Source of the DNA: Karalla daura
Taxonomy: Eukaryota > Chordata > Actinopteri > Chaetodontiformes > Leiognathidae
Assembly (NCBI GenBank): GCA_029224185.1
Contig: CM055189.1
Location: 28,085,457 to 28,149,456 of the forward strand
Direction of reading: 5' to 3'
Length of the DNA stretch: 64,000 nucleotides
Shown here: positions 50,741 through 63,804 of the stretch, one piece after another
How positions within the stretch are numbered: position 1 is the first letter of the stretch
Layout: the number at the start of each line of letters is the position of its first letter
The notes under the pieces: generated by a model
Seen by the model: only the letters and a program-made list of their open reading frames with translations
Database searches by the model: none
What the model was told of the DNA's origin: nothing
Made by a program: the position numbers and the translations under genes

Positions 50741-52884
50741 ACGGCGTGACAGTGAGCTCATATTCCAGATTGGGGAAAGCATTGTCTCCATAGAGCCAAA
50801 AATTTATCACGTGGCCAATTTGGCTTTTTCCCATTAGAATGAATGGGAAAAACAGAACTCCACAAACATTCGCAACGTTGCCATACTTTGACTTTGAAAC
50901 TTCATTTTATTTCAAAAATTGAAGATGCTTGTGGTGTGTTTGTGTAGCGAGTTGCACGCTGATTGGTTGTATGGTTTTTCAGCAGCACCTCTTCTCGACG
51001 ACCATGTGCTCAGGTACCTTCTCCATTGTCTCGTCTGCTGACATGGTAATACAAAGTGATGAGGCGTCCAGCTTCAATGCATCCCAGCAGATGGCACAGG
51101 CCCTGGGAGACTCCCAGAGTATGAAAGGCCCCCTCAGCATTGGGCATGTCCAATCTCTTCTTAGCACCGGGCCGACATGCGGGATCGCTGAAACATCAGC
51201 TCTCGTTTCGCTCTTTTCACGCTGCTCCCAGCCACACCCTAGGCAGCAGACAAATTATTTTTTCCAGTTTTGTAGGAACATTGGTGCTCTCTCATGCGGG
51301 GTTGGCCATTAACCCGTGCGCCTTGTGAAATTTTAAATGACGAGCCTCGTCGTAGGCCCAGTGCAGCCTTTTCTCTCCATAAGCCCCCATTCATTGTCCC
51401 ACCGCTGCCATCAATGTTAAACGTTACACTACTCCTCGCGACTGTGGCCACAGTTTTCATAGTACCCACACCAAATCGTGTCAGGGCGTTCTGGAGACTC
51501 TCCCCTACGGCGTGACAGTGAACTCATATTCCAGATTGGGGAAAGCGTTGTCTCCATAGAGCCAAATGTTTATCACTTGGCCAATTTGGCTTTTTCCCAT
51601 AAGAATGAATTGGGAACAACAGAACTCCCCAAACGAACATTCACAACCTTGCCATTCTTTGACTTTGAAACTTCATTTTCATTTCAAAAATTGAAGAATC
51701 TTGTGGTGTGTTTGTGTAGCGAGTTGCACGCTGATAGGTTGTGTGGTTTTTCAGCAGCACCTCTTCTCGACGACCATGTGCTCAGGTACCTGCTCCATTG
51801 TCTCCTCTGCTGACATGGCAACACAAAGTGATGAGGCGTCCAGCTTCAATGCACCCCAGCAGATGGCACAGGCCCTGGGAGACTCCCAGAGTTTGAAAGG
51901 GCCCCCTCAGCATTGGGCATGTCCAATCTCGTCTTAGCACCGGGCCGACATGCGGGATCGCTGCAAAATCAGCTCTCGTTTCGCTCTTTTCACGCTGCTC
52001 CCAGCCACACCCTAAGCAGCAGACAAATTCTTTTTTCCAGTTTTGTAGGAACATTGGTGCTCTCTCATGCGGGGTTGGCCATAAAACCGTGCGCCTTGTG
52101 AAATTTTAAATGACAAGCCTCGTCGTAGGCCCAGTGCAGCCTTTTCTCTCCATAAGCCCCCATTCATTGTCCCACCGCTGCCATCAATGTTAAACGTTAC
52201 ACTACTCCTCGCGACTGTGGCCACAGTTCTCATAGTACACACACCAAATCGTGTCAGGGCGTTCTGGAGACTCTCCCCTACGGCATGACAGTGAGTTCAT
52301 ATTCCAGATTGGGGAAAGCGTTGTCTCCATAGAGCCAAATGTTTATCACTTGGCCAATTTGGGTTTTCCCATAAGAATGAATGGGTAAAACAGAACTCCA
52401 CAAACAAATATTCGCAACGTTGCCATACTTTGACTTTGAAACTTCATTTTCATTTCAAAAACTGAAGAATCTTGTGGTGTGTTTGTGTAGCGAGTTGCAC
52501 GCTGATTGGTTGTATGGTTTTTCAGCAGCACCTCTTCTCGACGACCATGTGCTCAGGTTCCTTCTCCATTGTCTCGTCTGCTGACATGGTAATACAAAGT
52601 GATGAGGCGTCCAGCTTCAATGCACCCCAGCAGATGGCACAGGCCCTGGGTGACTCCCAGAGTTTGAAAGGGCCCCCTCAGCATTGGGCATGTCCAATCT
52701 CTTCTGAGCACCGGGCCGACATGCCGGATCGCTGCAAAATCAGCTCTCGTTTCGCTCTTTTCACGCTGCTCCCAGCCACACCCTAAGCAGCAGACAAATT
52801 CTTTTTTCCAGTTTTGTAGGAACATTGGTGCTCTCTCATGCGGGGTTGGCCATAAACCCGTGCGCCTTGTGAAATTTTAAATAA
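50727..52884 (+). repeat. Mixed monomers R66-R68
   Basis: R66 lacks its marker and is c-like (AAAAATTTATCACGTGG, TTTTATTT). R67 (51478) is e-like on the left with AATTGGGAACAACAG and ACTCCCCAAACG, and at 773 bp is the longest interval. R68 starts at 52251. No gene is supported. Confidence 0.78.
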
Positions 52885-54478
52885 CGAGCCTCGTCGTAGG
52901 CCCAGTGCAGCCTTTTCTCTCCATAAGCCCCCATTCATTTTCCCACCGCTGCCATCAATGTTAAACGTTACACTACTCCTCGCGACTGTGGCCACAGTTC
53001 TCACAGTACACACACCAAATCGTGTCAGGGCGTTCTGGAGACTCTCCCCTACGGCTTGACAGTGAGCTCATGTTCCAGATTGGGGAAAGCGTTGTCTCCA
53101 TAGAACTAAATGTTTATCACTTGGCCAATTTGGGTTTTCCCATAAGAATGAATGGGAACAACAGAACTCCACAAACAAACATTCGCAACGTTGCCATACT
53201 TTGACTTTGAAACTTCATTTTCATTTCAAAAACTGAAGAATCTTGTGGTGTGTTTGTGTAGCGAGTTGCACGCTGATAGATTGTATGGTTTTTCAGCAGC
53301 ACCTCTTCTCGACGACCATGTGCTCAGGTACCTGCTCCATTGTCTCGTCTGCTGACATGGTAATACAATGTGATGAGGCGTCCAGCTTCAATGCACCCCA
53401 GCAGATGGCACAGGCCCTGGGAGACTCCCAGAGTATGAAAGGCCCCCTCAGCATTGGGCATGTCCAATCTCTTCTTAGCACCGGGCCGACATGCGGGATC
53501 GCTGAAACATCAGCTCTCGTTTCGCTCTTTTCACGCTGCTCCCAGCCACACCCTAGGCAGCAGACAAATTATTTTTTCCAGTTTTGTAGGAACATTGGTG
53601 CTCTCTCATGCGGGGTTGGCCATTAACCCGTGCGCCTTGTGAAATTTTAAATGACGAGCCTCGTCGTAGGCCCAGTGCAGCCTTTTCTCTCCATAAGCCC
53701 CCATTCATTTTCCCACCGCTGCCATCAATGTTAAACGTTACACTACTCCTCGCGACTGTGGCCACAGTTCTCACAGTACACACACCAAATCGTGTCAGGG
53801 CGTTCTGGAGACTCTCCCCTACGGCTTGACAGTGAGCTCATGTTCCAGATTGGGGAAAGCGTTGTCTCCATAGAACTAAATGTTTATCACTTGGCCAATT
53901 TGGGTTTTCCCATAAGAATGAATGGGAACAACAGAACTCCACAAACAAACATTCGCAACGTTGCCATACTTTGACTTTGAAACTTCATTTTCATTTCAAA
54001 AACTGAAGAATCTTGTGGTGTGTTTGTGTAGCGAGTTGCACGCTGATAGATTGTATGGTTTTTCAGCAGCACCTCTTCTCGACGACCATGTGCTCAGGTA
54101 CCTGCTCCATTGTCTCGTCTGCTGACATGGTAATACAATGTGATGAGGCGTCCAGCTTCAATGCACCCCAGCAGATGGCACAGGCCCTGGGAGACTCCCA
54201 GAGTATGAAAGGCCCCCTCAGCATTGGGCATGTCCAATCTCTTCTTAGCACCGGGCCGACATGCGGGATCGCTGAAACATCAGCTCTCGTTTCGCTCTTT
54301 TCACGCTGCTCCCAGCCACACCCTAGGCAGCAGACAAATTATTTTTTCCAGTTTTGTAGGAACATTGGTGCTCTCTCATGCGGGGTTGGCCATTAACCCG
54401 TGCGCCTTGTGAAATTTTAAATGACGAGCCTCGTCGTAGGCCCAGTGCAGCCTTTTCTCTCCATAAGCCCCCATTCAT
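52885..54478 (+). repeat. Near-identical 770-bp tandem pair R69/R70
   Basis: Positions of about 52885-53708 match 53655-54478 at an offset of 770, and I noticed no difference. Shared private variants are CATAGAACTAAATG, GCTGATAGATTG, ATACAATGTGATG and AGAGTATGAAAGG. Markers fall at 53022 and 53792. Confidence 0.9.
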
Positions 54479-57400
54479 TGTCCCACCGCTGCCATCAATG
54501 TTTAACGTTACACTACTCCTCGCGACTGTGGCCACAGTTTTCATAGTACCCACACCAAATCGTGTCAGGGCGTTCTGGAGACTCTCCCCTACGGCGTGAC
54601 AGTGAACTCATATTCCAGATTGGGGAAAGCGTTGTCTCCATAGAGCCAAATGTTTATCACTTGGCCAATTTGGGTTTTCCCATAAGAATGAATGGGAAAA
54701 ACAGAACTCCACAAACAAACATTCGCAACGTTGCCATACTTTGACTTTGAAACTTCATTTTCATTTCAAAAACTGAAGAATCTTGTGGTGTGTTTGTGTA
54801 GCGAGTTGCACGCTGATAGGTTGCTTGGCTTTTCAGCAGCACCTCTTCTCGACGACCATGTGCTCAGGTCCCTGCTCCAATGTCTCCTCTGCTGACATGG
54901 TAATACAAAGTGATGAGGCGTCCAGCTTCAATGCACCCCAGCAGATGGCACAGGCCCTGGGAGACTCCCAGAGTTTGAAAGGACCCTCTCAGCATTGGGC
55001 ATGTCCAATCTCTTCTGAGCACCGGGCCGACATGCGGGATCGCTGAAAAATCAGCTCTCGTTTCGCTCTTTTCACGCTGCTCCCAGCCACACCCTAAGCA
55101 GCAGACAAATTATTTTTTCCAGTTTTGTAGGAACATTGGTGCTCTCTCATGCGGGGTCGGCCATAAACCAGTGCGCCTTGTGAAATTTAAACGACGAGCC
55201 TCATCGTAAGCCCAGTGCAGCCTTTTCTCTCCATAAGCCCCCATTCATTGTCCCACCGCTGCCATCAATGTTAAACGTTACACTACTCCTCGCGACTGTG
55301 GCCACAGTTCTCATAGTACACACACCAAATCGTGTCAGGGCGTTCTGGAGACTCTCCCCTACGGCGTGACAGTGAGCTCATATTCCAGATTGGTGAAAGC
55401 GTTGTCTCCATAGAGCCAAATGTTTATCACTTGGCCAATTTGGGTTTTCCCATAAGAATGAATGGGTAAAACAGAACTCCACAAACGAACATTCACAACC
55501 TTGCCATTCTTTGACTTTGAAACTTCATTTTCATTTCAAAAATTGAAGAATCTTGTGGTGTGTTTGTGTAGCGAGTTGCACGCTGATAGGTTGTGTGGTT
55601 TTTCAGCAGCACCTCTTCTCGACGACCATGTGCTCAGGTACCTGCTCCATTGTCTCCTCTGCTGACATGGTAACACAAAGTGATGAGGCGTCCAGCTTCA
55701 ATGCACCCCAGCAGATGGCACAGGCCCTGGGAGACTCCGAGAGTTTGAAAGGGCCCCCTCAGCATTGGGCATGTCCAATCTCTTCTTAGCACCGGGCCGA
55801 CATGCGGGATCGCTGATAAATCAGCTCTCGTTTCGCTCTTTTCACGCTGCTCCCAGCCACACCCTACGCAGCAGACAAATTCTTTTTTCCAGTTTTGTAG
55901 GAACATTGGTGCTCTCTCATGCGGGGTAAGCCATAAACCCGTGCGCCTTGTGAAATTTTAAATGACGAGCCTCGTCGTAGGCCCAGTGCAGCCTTTTCTC
56001 TCCATAAGCCCACATTCATTTTCCCACCGCTGCCATCAATGTTAAACGTTACACTACTCCTCGCGACTGTGGCCACAGTTCTCAAAGTACACACACCAAA
56101 TCGTGTCATGGCGTTCTGGAGACTCTCCCCTACGGCGTGACAGTGAGCTCATATTCCAGATTGGGGAAAGCGTTGTCTCCATAGAGCCAAATGTTTATCA
56201 CGTGGCCAATTTGGGTTTTCCCATAAGAATGAATGGGAAAAAAAGAACTCCACAAACAAACATTCGCAACGTTGCCATACTTTGACTTTGAAACTTCATT
56301 TTCATTTCAAAAATTGAAGAGTCTTGTGGTGTGTTTGTGTAGTGAGTTGCACGCTGATTGGTTGTATGGTTTTGTAGCAGCACCTCTTCTCGACGACCAT
56401 GTGCTCAGGTACCTTCTCCATTGTCTCGTCTGCTGACATGGTAATACAAAGTGATGAGGCGTCCAGCTTCAATGCACCCCAGCAGATGGCACAGGCCCTG
56501 GGTGACTCCCAGAGTTTGAAAGGGCCCCCTCAGCATTGGGCATGTCCAATCTCTTCTGAGCACTGGGCCGACATGCGGGATCGCTGAAAAATCAGCTCTC
56601 GTTTCGCTCTTTTCACGCTGCTCCCAGCCACACCCTAAGCAGCAGACAAATTCTTTTTTCCAGTTTTGTAGGAACATTGGTGCTCTCTCATGCGGGGTAG
56701 GCCATAAACCAGTGCGCCTTGTGAAATTTAAACGACGAGCCTCATCGTAGGCCCAGTGCAGCCTTTTCTCTCCACAAGCCCCCATTCATTGTCCCACCGC
56801 TGCCATCAATGTTAAAAGTTACACTACTCCTCGCGACTGTGGCCACAGTTCTCATAGTACACACACCAAATCGTGTCAGGGCGTTCTGGAGACTCTCCCC
56901 TACGGCGTGACAGTGAGCTCATATTCCAGATTGGGGAAAGCGTTGTCTCCATAGAGCCAAATATTTATCACTTGGCCAATTTGGGTTTTCCCATAAGAAT
57001 GAATGGGTAAAACAGAACTCCACAAACAAACATTCGCAACGTTGCCATACTTTGACTTTGAAACTTCATTTTCATTTCAAAAACTGAAGAATCTTGTGGT
57101 GTGTTTGTGTAGCGAGTTGCACGCTGATAGGTTGTATGGTTTTTCAGCAGCACCTCCTCTCGACGACCATGTGCTCAGGTACCTGCTCCATTGTCTCGTC
57201 TGCTGACACGGTAATACAAAGTGATGAGGCGTCCAGCTTCAATGCACCCCAGCAGATGGCACAGGCCCTGGGAGACTCCCAGAGTTTGAAAGGCCCCCTC
57301 AGCATTGGGCATGTCCAATCTCTTCTTAGCACCGGGCCGACATGCGGGATCGCTGAAACATCAGCTCTCGTTTCGCTCTTTTCACGCTGCTCCCAGCCAC

Positions 57401-57642
57401 ACCCTAAGCAGCAGACAAATTATTTTTTCCAGTTTTGTAGGAACATTGGTGCTCTCTCATGCGGGGTTGGCCATAAACCCGTGCGCCTTGTGAAATTTTA
57501 AATGACAAGCCTCGTCGTAGGCCCAGTGCAGCCTTTTCTCTCCATAAGCCCCCATTCATTGTCACACTGCTGCCATCAATGTTAAACGTTACACTACTCC
57601 TCGCGACTGTGGCCACAGTTCTCATAGTACACACACCAAATC
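54479..57642 (+). repeat. Mixed monomers R71-R74
   Basis: Markers fall at 54562, 55332, 56103 and 56873. R71 has the f-type left half (GTTGCTTGGCTTTTCAG) joined to a c-type tail (GAAAGGACCCTCTCAG, ACCAGTGCGCC). R73 is h-like (GAAGAGTCTTG) but with the CACGTG form. R74 is d-like. No gene is supported. Confidence 0.78.
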
Positions 57643-60600
57643 GTGTCAGGGCGTTCTTGAGACTCTCCCCTACGGCATGACAGTGAGCTCATATTACAGA
57701 TTGGGGAAAGCATTATCTCCATAGAGCCAAAAATTTATTACGTGGCCAATTTGGCTTTTTCCCATAAGAATGAATGGGAAAAACAGAACTCCACAAACAT
57801 TCGCAACGTTGCCATACTTTGACTTTGAAACTTCATTTTATTTCAAAAATTGAAGATGCTTGTGGTGTGTTTGTGTAGCGAGTTGCACGCTGATTGGTTG
57901 TATGGTTTTTCAGCAGCACCTCTTCTCGACGACCATGTGCTCAGGTACCTCCTCCATTGTCTCCTCTGCTGACATGGTAATACAAAGTGATGAGGCGTCC
58001 AGCTTCAATGCATCCCAACAGATGGCACAGGCCCTGGGAGACTCCCAGAGTTTGAAAGGACCCCCTCAGCATTGGGCATGTCCAATCTCTTCTGAGCACC
58101 GGGCCGACATGCGGGATCGCTGAAAAATCAGCTCTCGTTTCGCTCTTTTCACGCTGCTCCCAGCCACACCCTAAGCAGCAGACAAATTCTTTTTTCCAGT
58201 TTTGTAGGAACATTGGTGCTCTCTCATGCGGGGTAGGCCATAAACCAGTGCGCCTTGTGAAATTTAAACGACGAGCCTCATCGTAAGCCCAGTGCAGCCT
58301 TTTCTCTCCATAAGCCCCCATTCATTGTCCCACCGCTGCCATCAATGTTAAACGTTACACTACTCCTCGCGACTGTGGCCACAGTTCTCATAGTACACAC
58401 ACCAATTCGTGTCAGGGCGTTCTGGAGACTCTCCCCTACGGCGTGACAGTGAGCTCATATTCCAGATTGGGGAAAGCGTTGTCTCCATAGAGCCAAATGT
58501 TTATCACTTGGCCAATTTGGGTTTTCCCTTAAGAATGAATGGGTAAAACAGAACTCCACAAACAAACATTCGCAACGTTGCCATACTTTGACTTTGAAAC
58601 TTCATTTTCATTTCAAAAACTGAAGAATCTTGTGGTGTGTTTGTGTAGCGAGTTGCACGCTGATAGGTTGTATGGTTTTTCAGCAGCACCTCCTCTCGAC
58701 GACCATGTGCTCAGGTACCTGCTCCAATGTCTCCTCTGTTGACATGGTAATACAAAGTGATGAGGCGTCCAGCTTCAATGCACCCCAGCAGATGGCACAG
58801 GCCCTGGGAGACTCCCAGAGTTTGAAAGGCCCCCTCAGCCTTGGGCATGTCCAATCTCTTCTTAGCACCGGGCCGACATGCGGGATCGCTGATAAATCAG
58901 CTCTCGTTTCGCTCTTTTCACGCTGCTCCCAGCCACACCCTAAGCAGCAGACAAATTATTTTTTCCAGTTTTGTAGGAACATTGGTGCTCTCTCATGCGG
59001 GGTAGGCCATAAACCCGTGCGCCTTGTGAAATTTTAAATGACGAGCCTCATCGTAGGCCCAGTGCAGCCTTTTCTCTCCATAAGCCCCCATTCATTGTCC
59101 CACCGCTGCCATCAATGTTAAACGTTACACTACTCCTCGCGACTGTGGCCACAGTTCTCATAGTACACACACCAAATCGTGTCAGGGCGTTCTGGAGACT
59201 CTCCCCTACGGTGTGACAGTGAACTCATATTCCAGATTGGGGAAAGCGTTGTCTCCATAGAGCCAAATATTTATCACTTGGCCAATTTGGCTTTTTCCCA
59301 TCAGAATGAATTGGGAACAAAAGAACTCCACAAACGAACATTCACAACCTTGCCATTCTTTGACTTTGAAACTTCGTTTTCATTTCAAAAATTGAAGAAT
59401 CTTGTGGTGTGTTTGTGTAGCGAGTTGCACGCTGATAGGTTGTGTGGTTTTTCAGCAGCACCTCTTCTCGACGACCATGTGCTCAGGTACCTGCTCCATT
59501 GTCTCCTCTGCTGACATGGTAACACAAAGTGATGAGGCGTCCAGCTTCAATGCACCCCAGCAGATGGCACAGGCCCTGGGAGACTCCCAGAGTTTGAAAG
59601 GGCCCCCTCAGCATTGGGCATGTCCAATCTCGTCTTTGCACCGGGCCGACATGCAGGATCGCTGAAAAATCAGCTCTCGTTTCGCTCTTTTCACGCTGCT
59701 CCCAGCCACACCCTAAGGAGCAGAAAATTTTTCTTTCCAGTTTTGTAGGAACATTGGTGCTCTCTCATGCGGGGTAGGCCATAAAGCCGTGCGCCTTGTG
59801 AAATTTAAACGACGAGCCTCATCGTAGGCCCAGTGCAGCCTTTTCTCTCCATAAGCCCCCATTCATTGTCCCACCACTGCCATCAATGTTAAACGTTACA
59901 CTACTCCTCGCGACTGTGGCCACAGTTCTCACAGTACACACACCAAATCGTGTCAGGGCATTCTGGAGACTCTCCCCTACAGCGTGACAGTGAGCTCATA
60001 TTCCAGATTGGGGAAAGCGTTGTCTCCAGAGAGCCAAATGTTTATCACTTGGCCAATTTGGGTTTTCCCAAAAGAATGAATGGGAAAAACAGAACTCCAC
60101 AAACAAACATTCGCAACCTTGCCATTCTTTGACTTTGAAACTTCATTTTCATTTCAAAAATTGAAGAATCTTGTGGTGTGTTTGTGTAGCCAGTTGCACG
60201 CTGATTGGTTGTATGGTTTTTCAGCAGCACCTCTTCTCGACAACCATGTGCTCAGGTACCTTCTCCATTGTCTCGTCTGCTGACATGGTAATACAAAGTG
60301 ATGAGGCGTCCAGCTTCAATGCACCCCAGCAGATGGCACAGGCCCTGGGAGACTCCCAGAGTTTGAAAGGGCCCCTTCAGCATTGGGCATGTCCAATCTC
60401 TTCTTAGCACCGGGCCGACATGCGGGATTGCAGAAAAATCAGCTCTCGTTTCGCTCTTTTCACGCTGCTCCCAGCCACACCCTAAGCAGCAGACAAATTC
60501 TTTTTTTGCAGTTTTGTAGGAACATTGGTGCTCTCTCATGCGGGGTTGGCCATAAACCCGTGCGCCTTGTGAAATTTTAAATAACGAGCCTCGTCGTAGG

Positions 60601-60721
60601 CCCAGTGCAGCCTTTTCCCTCCATAAGCCCCCATTCATTTTCCCACCGCTGCCATCAATGTTAAACGTTACACTACTCCTCGCGACTGTGGCCACAGTTC
60701 TCACAGTACACACACCAAATC
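57643..60721 (+). repeat. Second occurrence of class order c-d-e-a (R75-R78)
   Basis: Markers fall at 57643 (c), 58409 (d), 59179 (e) and 59950 (a). The same order occupies 36121-39199, 21,522 bp upstream. Lengths 766, 770, 771 and 772 are close to those there. The right half of R78 has the TTCTTTTTTTGCAG and CCTTTTCCCTCC features of R57/R58. Confidence 0.82.
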
Positions 60722-61900
60722 GTGTCAGGGCGTTCTGGAGACTCTCCCCTACGGCTTGACAGTGAGCTCATGTTCCAGATTGGGGAAAGCGTTGTCTCCA
60801 TAGAGCCAAATGTTTATCACTTGGCCAATTTGGGTTTTCCCATAAGAATGAATGGGAAAAACAGAACTCCACAAACAAACATTCGCAACGTTGCCATACT
60901 TTGACTTTGAAACTTCATTTTCATTTCAAAAACTGAAGAATCTTGTGGTGTGTTTGTGTAGCGAGTTGCACGCTGATAGGTTGCTTGGCTTTTCAGCAGC
61001 ACCTCTTCTCGACGACCATGTGCTCAGGTCCCTGCTCCAATGTCTCGTCTGCTGACATGGTAATACAAAGTGATGAGGCGTCCAGCTTCAATGCACCCCA
61101 GCAGTTGGCACAGGCCCTGGGAGACTCCCAGAGTTTGAAAGGACCCCCTCAGCATTGGGCATGTCCAATCTCTTCTGAGCACCGGGCCGACATGCGGGAT
61201 CGCTGAAAAATCAGCTCTCGTTTCGCTCTTTTCACGCTGCTCCCAGCCACACCCTAAGCAGCAGACAAATTCTTTTTTCCAGTTTTGTAGGAACATTGGT
61301 GCTCTCTCATGCGGGGTCGGCCATAAACCAGTGCGCCTTGTGATATTTAAACAACGAGCCTCATCGTAAGCCCAGTGCAGCCTTTTCTCTCCATAAGCCC
61401 CCATTCATTGTCCCACCGCTGCCATCAATGTTAAACGTTACACTACTCCTCGCGACTGTGGCCACAGTTCTCATAGTACACACACCAATTCGTGTCAGGG
61501 CGTTCTGGAGACTCTCCCCTACGGCGTGACAGTGAGCTCATATTCCAGATTGGGGAAAGCGTTGTCTCCATAGAGCCAAATGTTTATCACTTGGCCAATT
61601 TGGGTTTTCCCATAAGAATGAATGGGTAAAACAGAACTCCACAAACAAACATTCGCAACGTTGCCATTCTTTGACTTTGAAACTTCATTTTCATTTCAAA
61701 AACTGAAGAATCTTGTGGTGTGTTTGTGTAGCGAGTTGCACGCTGATAGGTTGTATGGTTTTTCAGCATTACCTCCTCTCGACGACCATGTGCTCAGGTA
61801 CCTGCTCCATTGTCTCGTCTGCTGACACGGTAATACAAAGTGATGAGGCGTCCAGCTTCAATGCACCCCAGCAGATGGCACAGGCCCTGGGAGACTCCCA
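60383..61900 (+). repeat. Copy of the 45.0-46.5 kb segment at 15,369-bp distance
   Basis: Markers 60722 and 61492 sit exactly 15,369 bp after 45353 and 46123. The rare variants CAGCAGTTGGCACAGG and TTCAGCATTACCTCC occur in both segments and, as far as I could see, nowhere else. The match fades near 61910, where AAAGGCCCC here replaces AAAGGGCCCC there. Confidence 0.83.
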
Positions 61901-63804
61901 GAGTTTGAAAGGCCCCCTCAGCATTGGGCATGTCCAATCTCTTCTTAGCACCGGGCCGACATGCGGGATCGCTGAAACATCAGCTCTCGTTTCGTTCTTT
62001 TCACGCTGCTCCCAGCCACACCCTAGGCAGCAGACAAATTATTTTTTCCAGTTTTGTAGGAACATTGGTGCTCTCTCATGCGGGGTCGGCCATTAACCCG
62101 TACGCTTTGTGAAATTTTAAATGACGAGCCTCGTCGTAGGCCCAGTGCAGCCTTTTCTCTCCATAAGCCCCCATTCATTGTCCCTCCGCTGCCATCAATG
62201 TTAAACGTTACACTACTCCTCGCGACTGTGGCCACAGTTTTCATAGTACACACACCAAATCGTGTCAGGGCGTTCTGGAGACTCTCCCCTACGGCTTGAC
62301 AGTTAGCTCATGTTCCAGATTGGTGAAAGCATTGTATCCATAGAGCCAAATGTTTATCACGTGGCCAATTTGGCTTTTTCCTATAAGAATGAATGGGAAC
62401 AACAGAACTCCACAAACGAACATTCACAACCTTGCCATACTTTGACTTTGAAACTTCATTTTCATTTCAAAAACTGAAGAATCTTGTGGTGTGTTTGTGT
62501 AGCGAGTTGCACGCTGATAGGTTGTATGGTTTTTCAGCAGCACCTCCTCTCGACGACCATGTGCTCAGGTACCTGCTCCATTGTCTCGTCTGCTGACATG
62601 GTAATACAAAGTGATGAGGCGTCCAGCTTCAATGCACCCCAGCAGATGGCACAGGCCCTGGGAGACTCCCAGAGTTTGAAAGGCCCCCTCAGCATTGGGC
62701 ATGTCCAATCTCTTCCTAGCACCGGGCCGACATGCGGGATCGCTGAAAAATCAGCTCTCGTTTCGCTCTTTTCACGCTGCTCCCAGCCACACCCTAGGCA
62801 GCAGACAAATGATTTTTTCCAGTTTTGTAGGAACATTGGTGCTCTCTCATGCGGGGTTGGCCATAAACCCGTGCGCCTTGTGAAATTTTAAATGACGAGC
62901 CTCATCGTAGGCCCAGTGCAGCCTTTTCTCTCCAAAAGCCCCCATTCATTGTCCCACCACTGCCATCAATGTTAAACGTCACACTACTCCTCGCGACTGT
63001 GGCCACAGTTCTCACAGTACACACACCAAATCGTGTCAGGGCGTTCTGGAGACTCTCCCCTACGGCTTGACAGTTAGCTCATGTTCCAGATTGGTGAAAG
63101 CATTGTCTCCATAGAGCCAAATGTTTATCACGTGGCCAATTTGGCTTTTTCCTATAAGAATGAATGGGAACAACAGAACTCCACAAACGAACATTCACAA
63201 CCTTGCCATACTTTGACTTTGAAACTTCATTTTCATTTCAAAAATTGAAGAATCTTGTGGTGTGTTTGTGTAGCGAGTTGCACGCTGATTGGTTGTATGG
63301 TTTTTCAGCAGCACCTCTTCTCGACAACCATGTGCTCAGGTACCTTCTCCATTGTCTCGTCTGCTGACATGGTAATACAAAGTGATGAGGTGTCCAGCTT
63401 CAATGCATCCCAACAGATGGCACAGGCCCTGGGAGACTCCCAGAGTTTGAAAGGGCCCCCTCAGCATTGGGCATGTCCAATCTCTTCTGAGCACCGGGCC
63501 GACATGCGGGATCGCTGCAAAATCAGCTCTCGTTTCGCTCTTTTCACGCTGCTCCCAGCCACACCCTAAGCAGCAGACAAATTCTTTTTTCCAGTTTTGT
63601 AGGAACATTGGTGCTCTCTCATGCGGGGTTGGCCATAAACCCGTGCACCTTATGAAATTTTAAATGACGAGCCTCGTCGTAGGCCCAGTGCAGCCTTTTC
63701 TCTCCTTAAGCCCCCATTCATTGTCCCACCGCTGCCATCAATGTTAAAAGTTACACTACTCCTCGCGACTGTGGCCACAGTTCTCATAGTACACACACCA
63801 AATC
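61901..63804 (+). repeat. Mixed monomers R80 tail to R82
   Basis: Markers fall at 62262 and 63033. R81 is b-like on the left (GGGAACAACAG, CATTCACAACC) and d-like in the middle (CACCTCCTCTCG), with a tail related to R62 (TCTTCCTAGCACC). R82 is b-like on the left, with CTCGACAACC and AATGCATCCCAACAG. No gene is supported. Confidence 0.78.
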
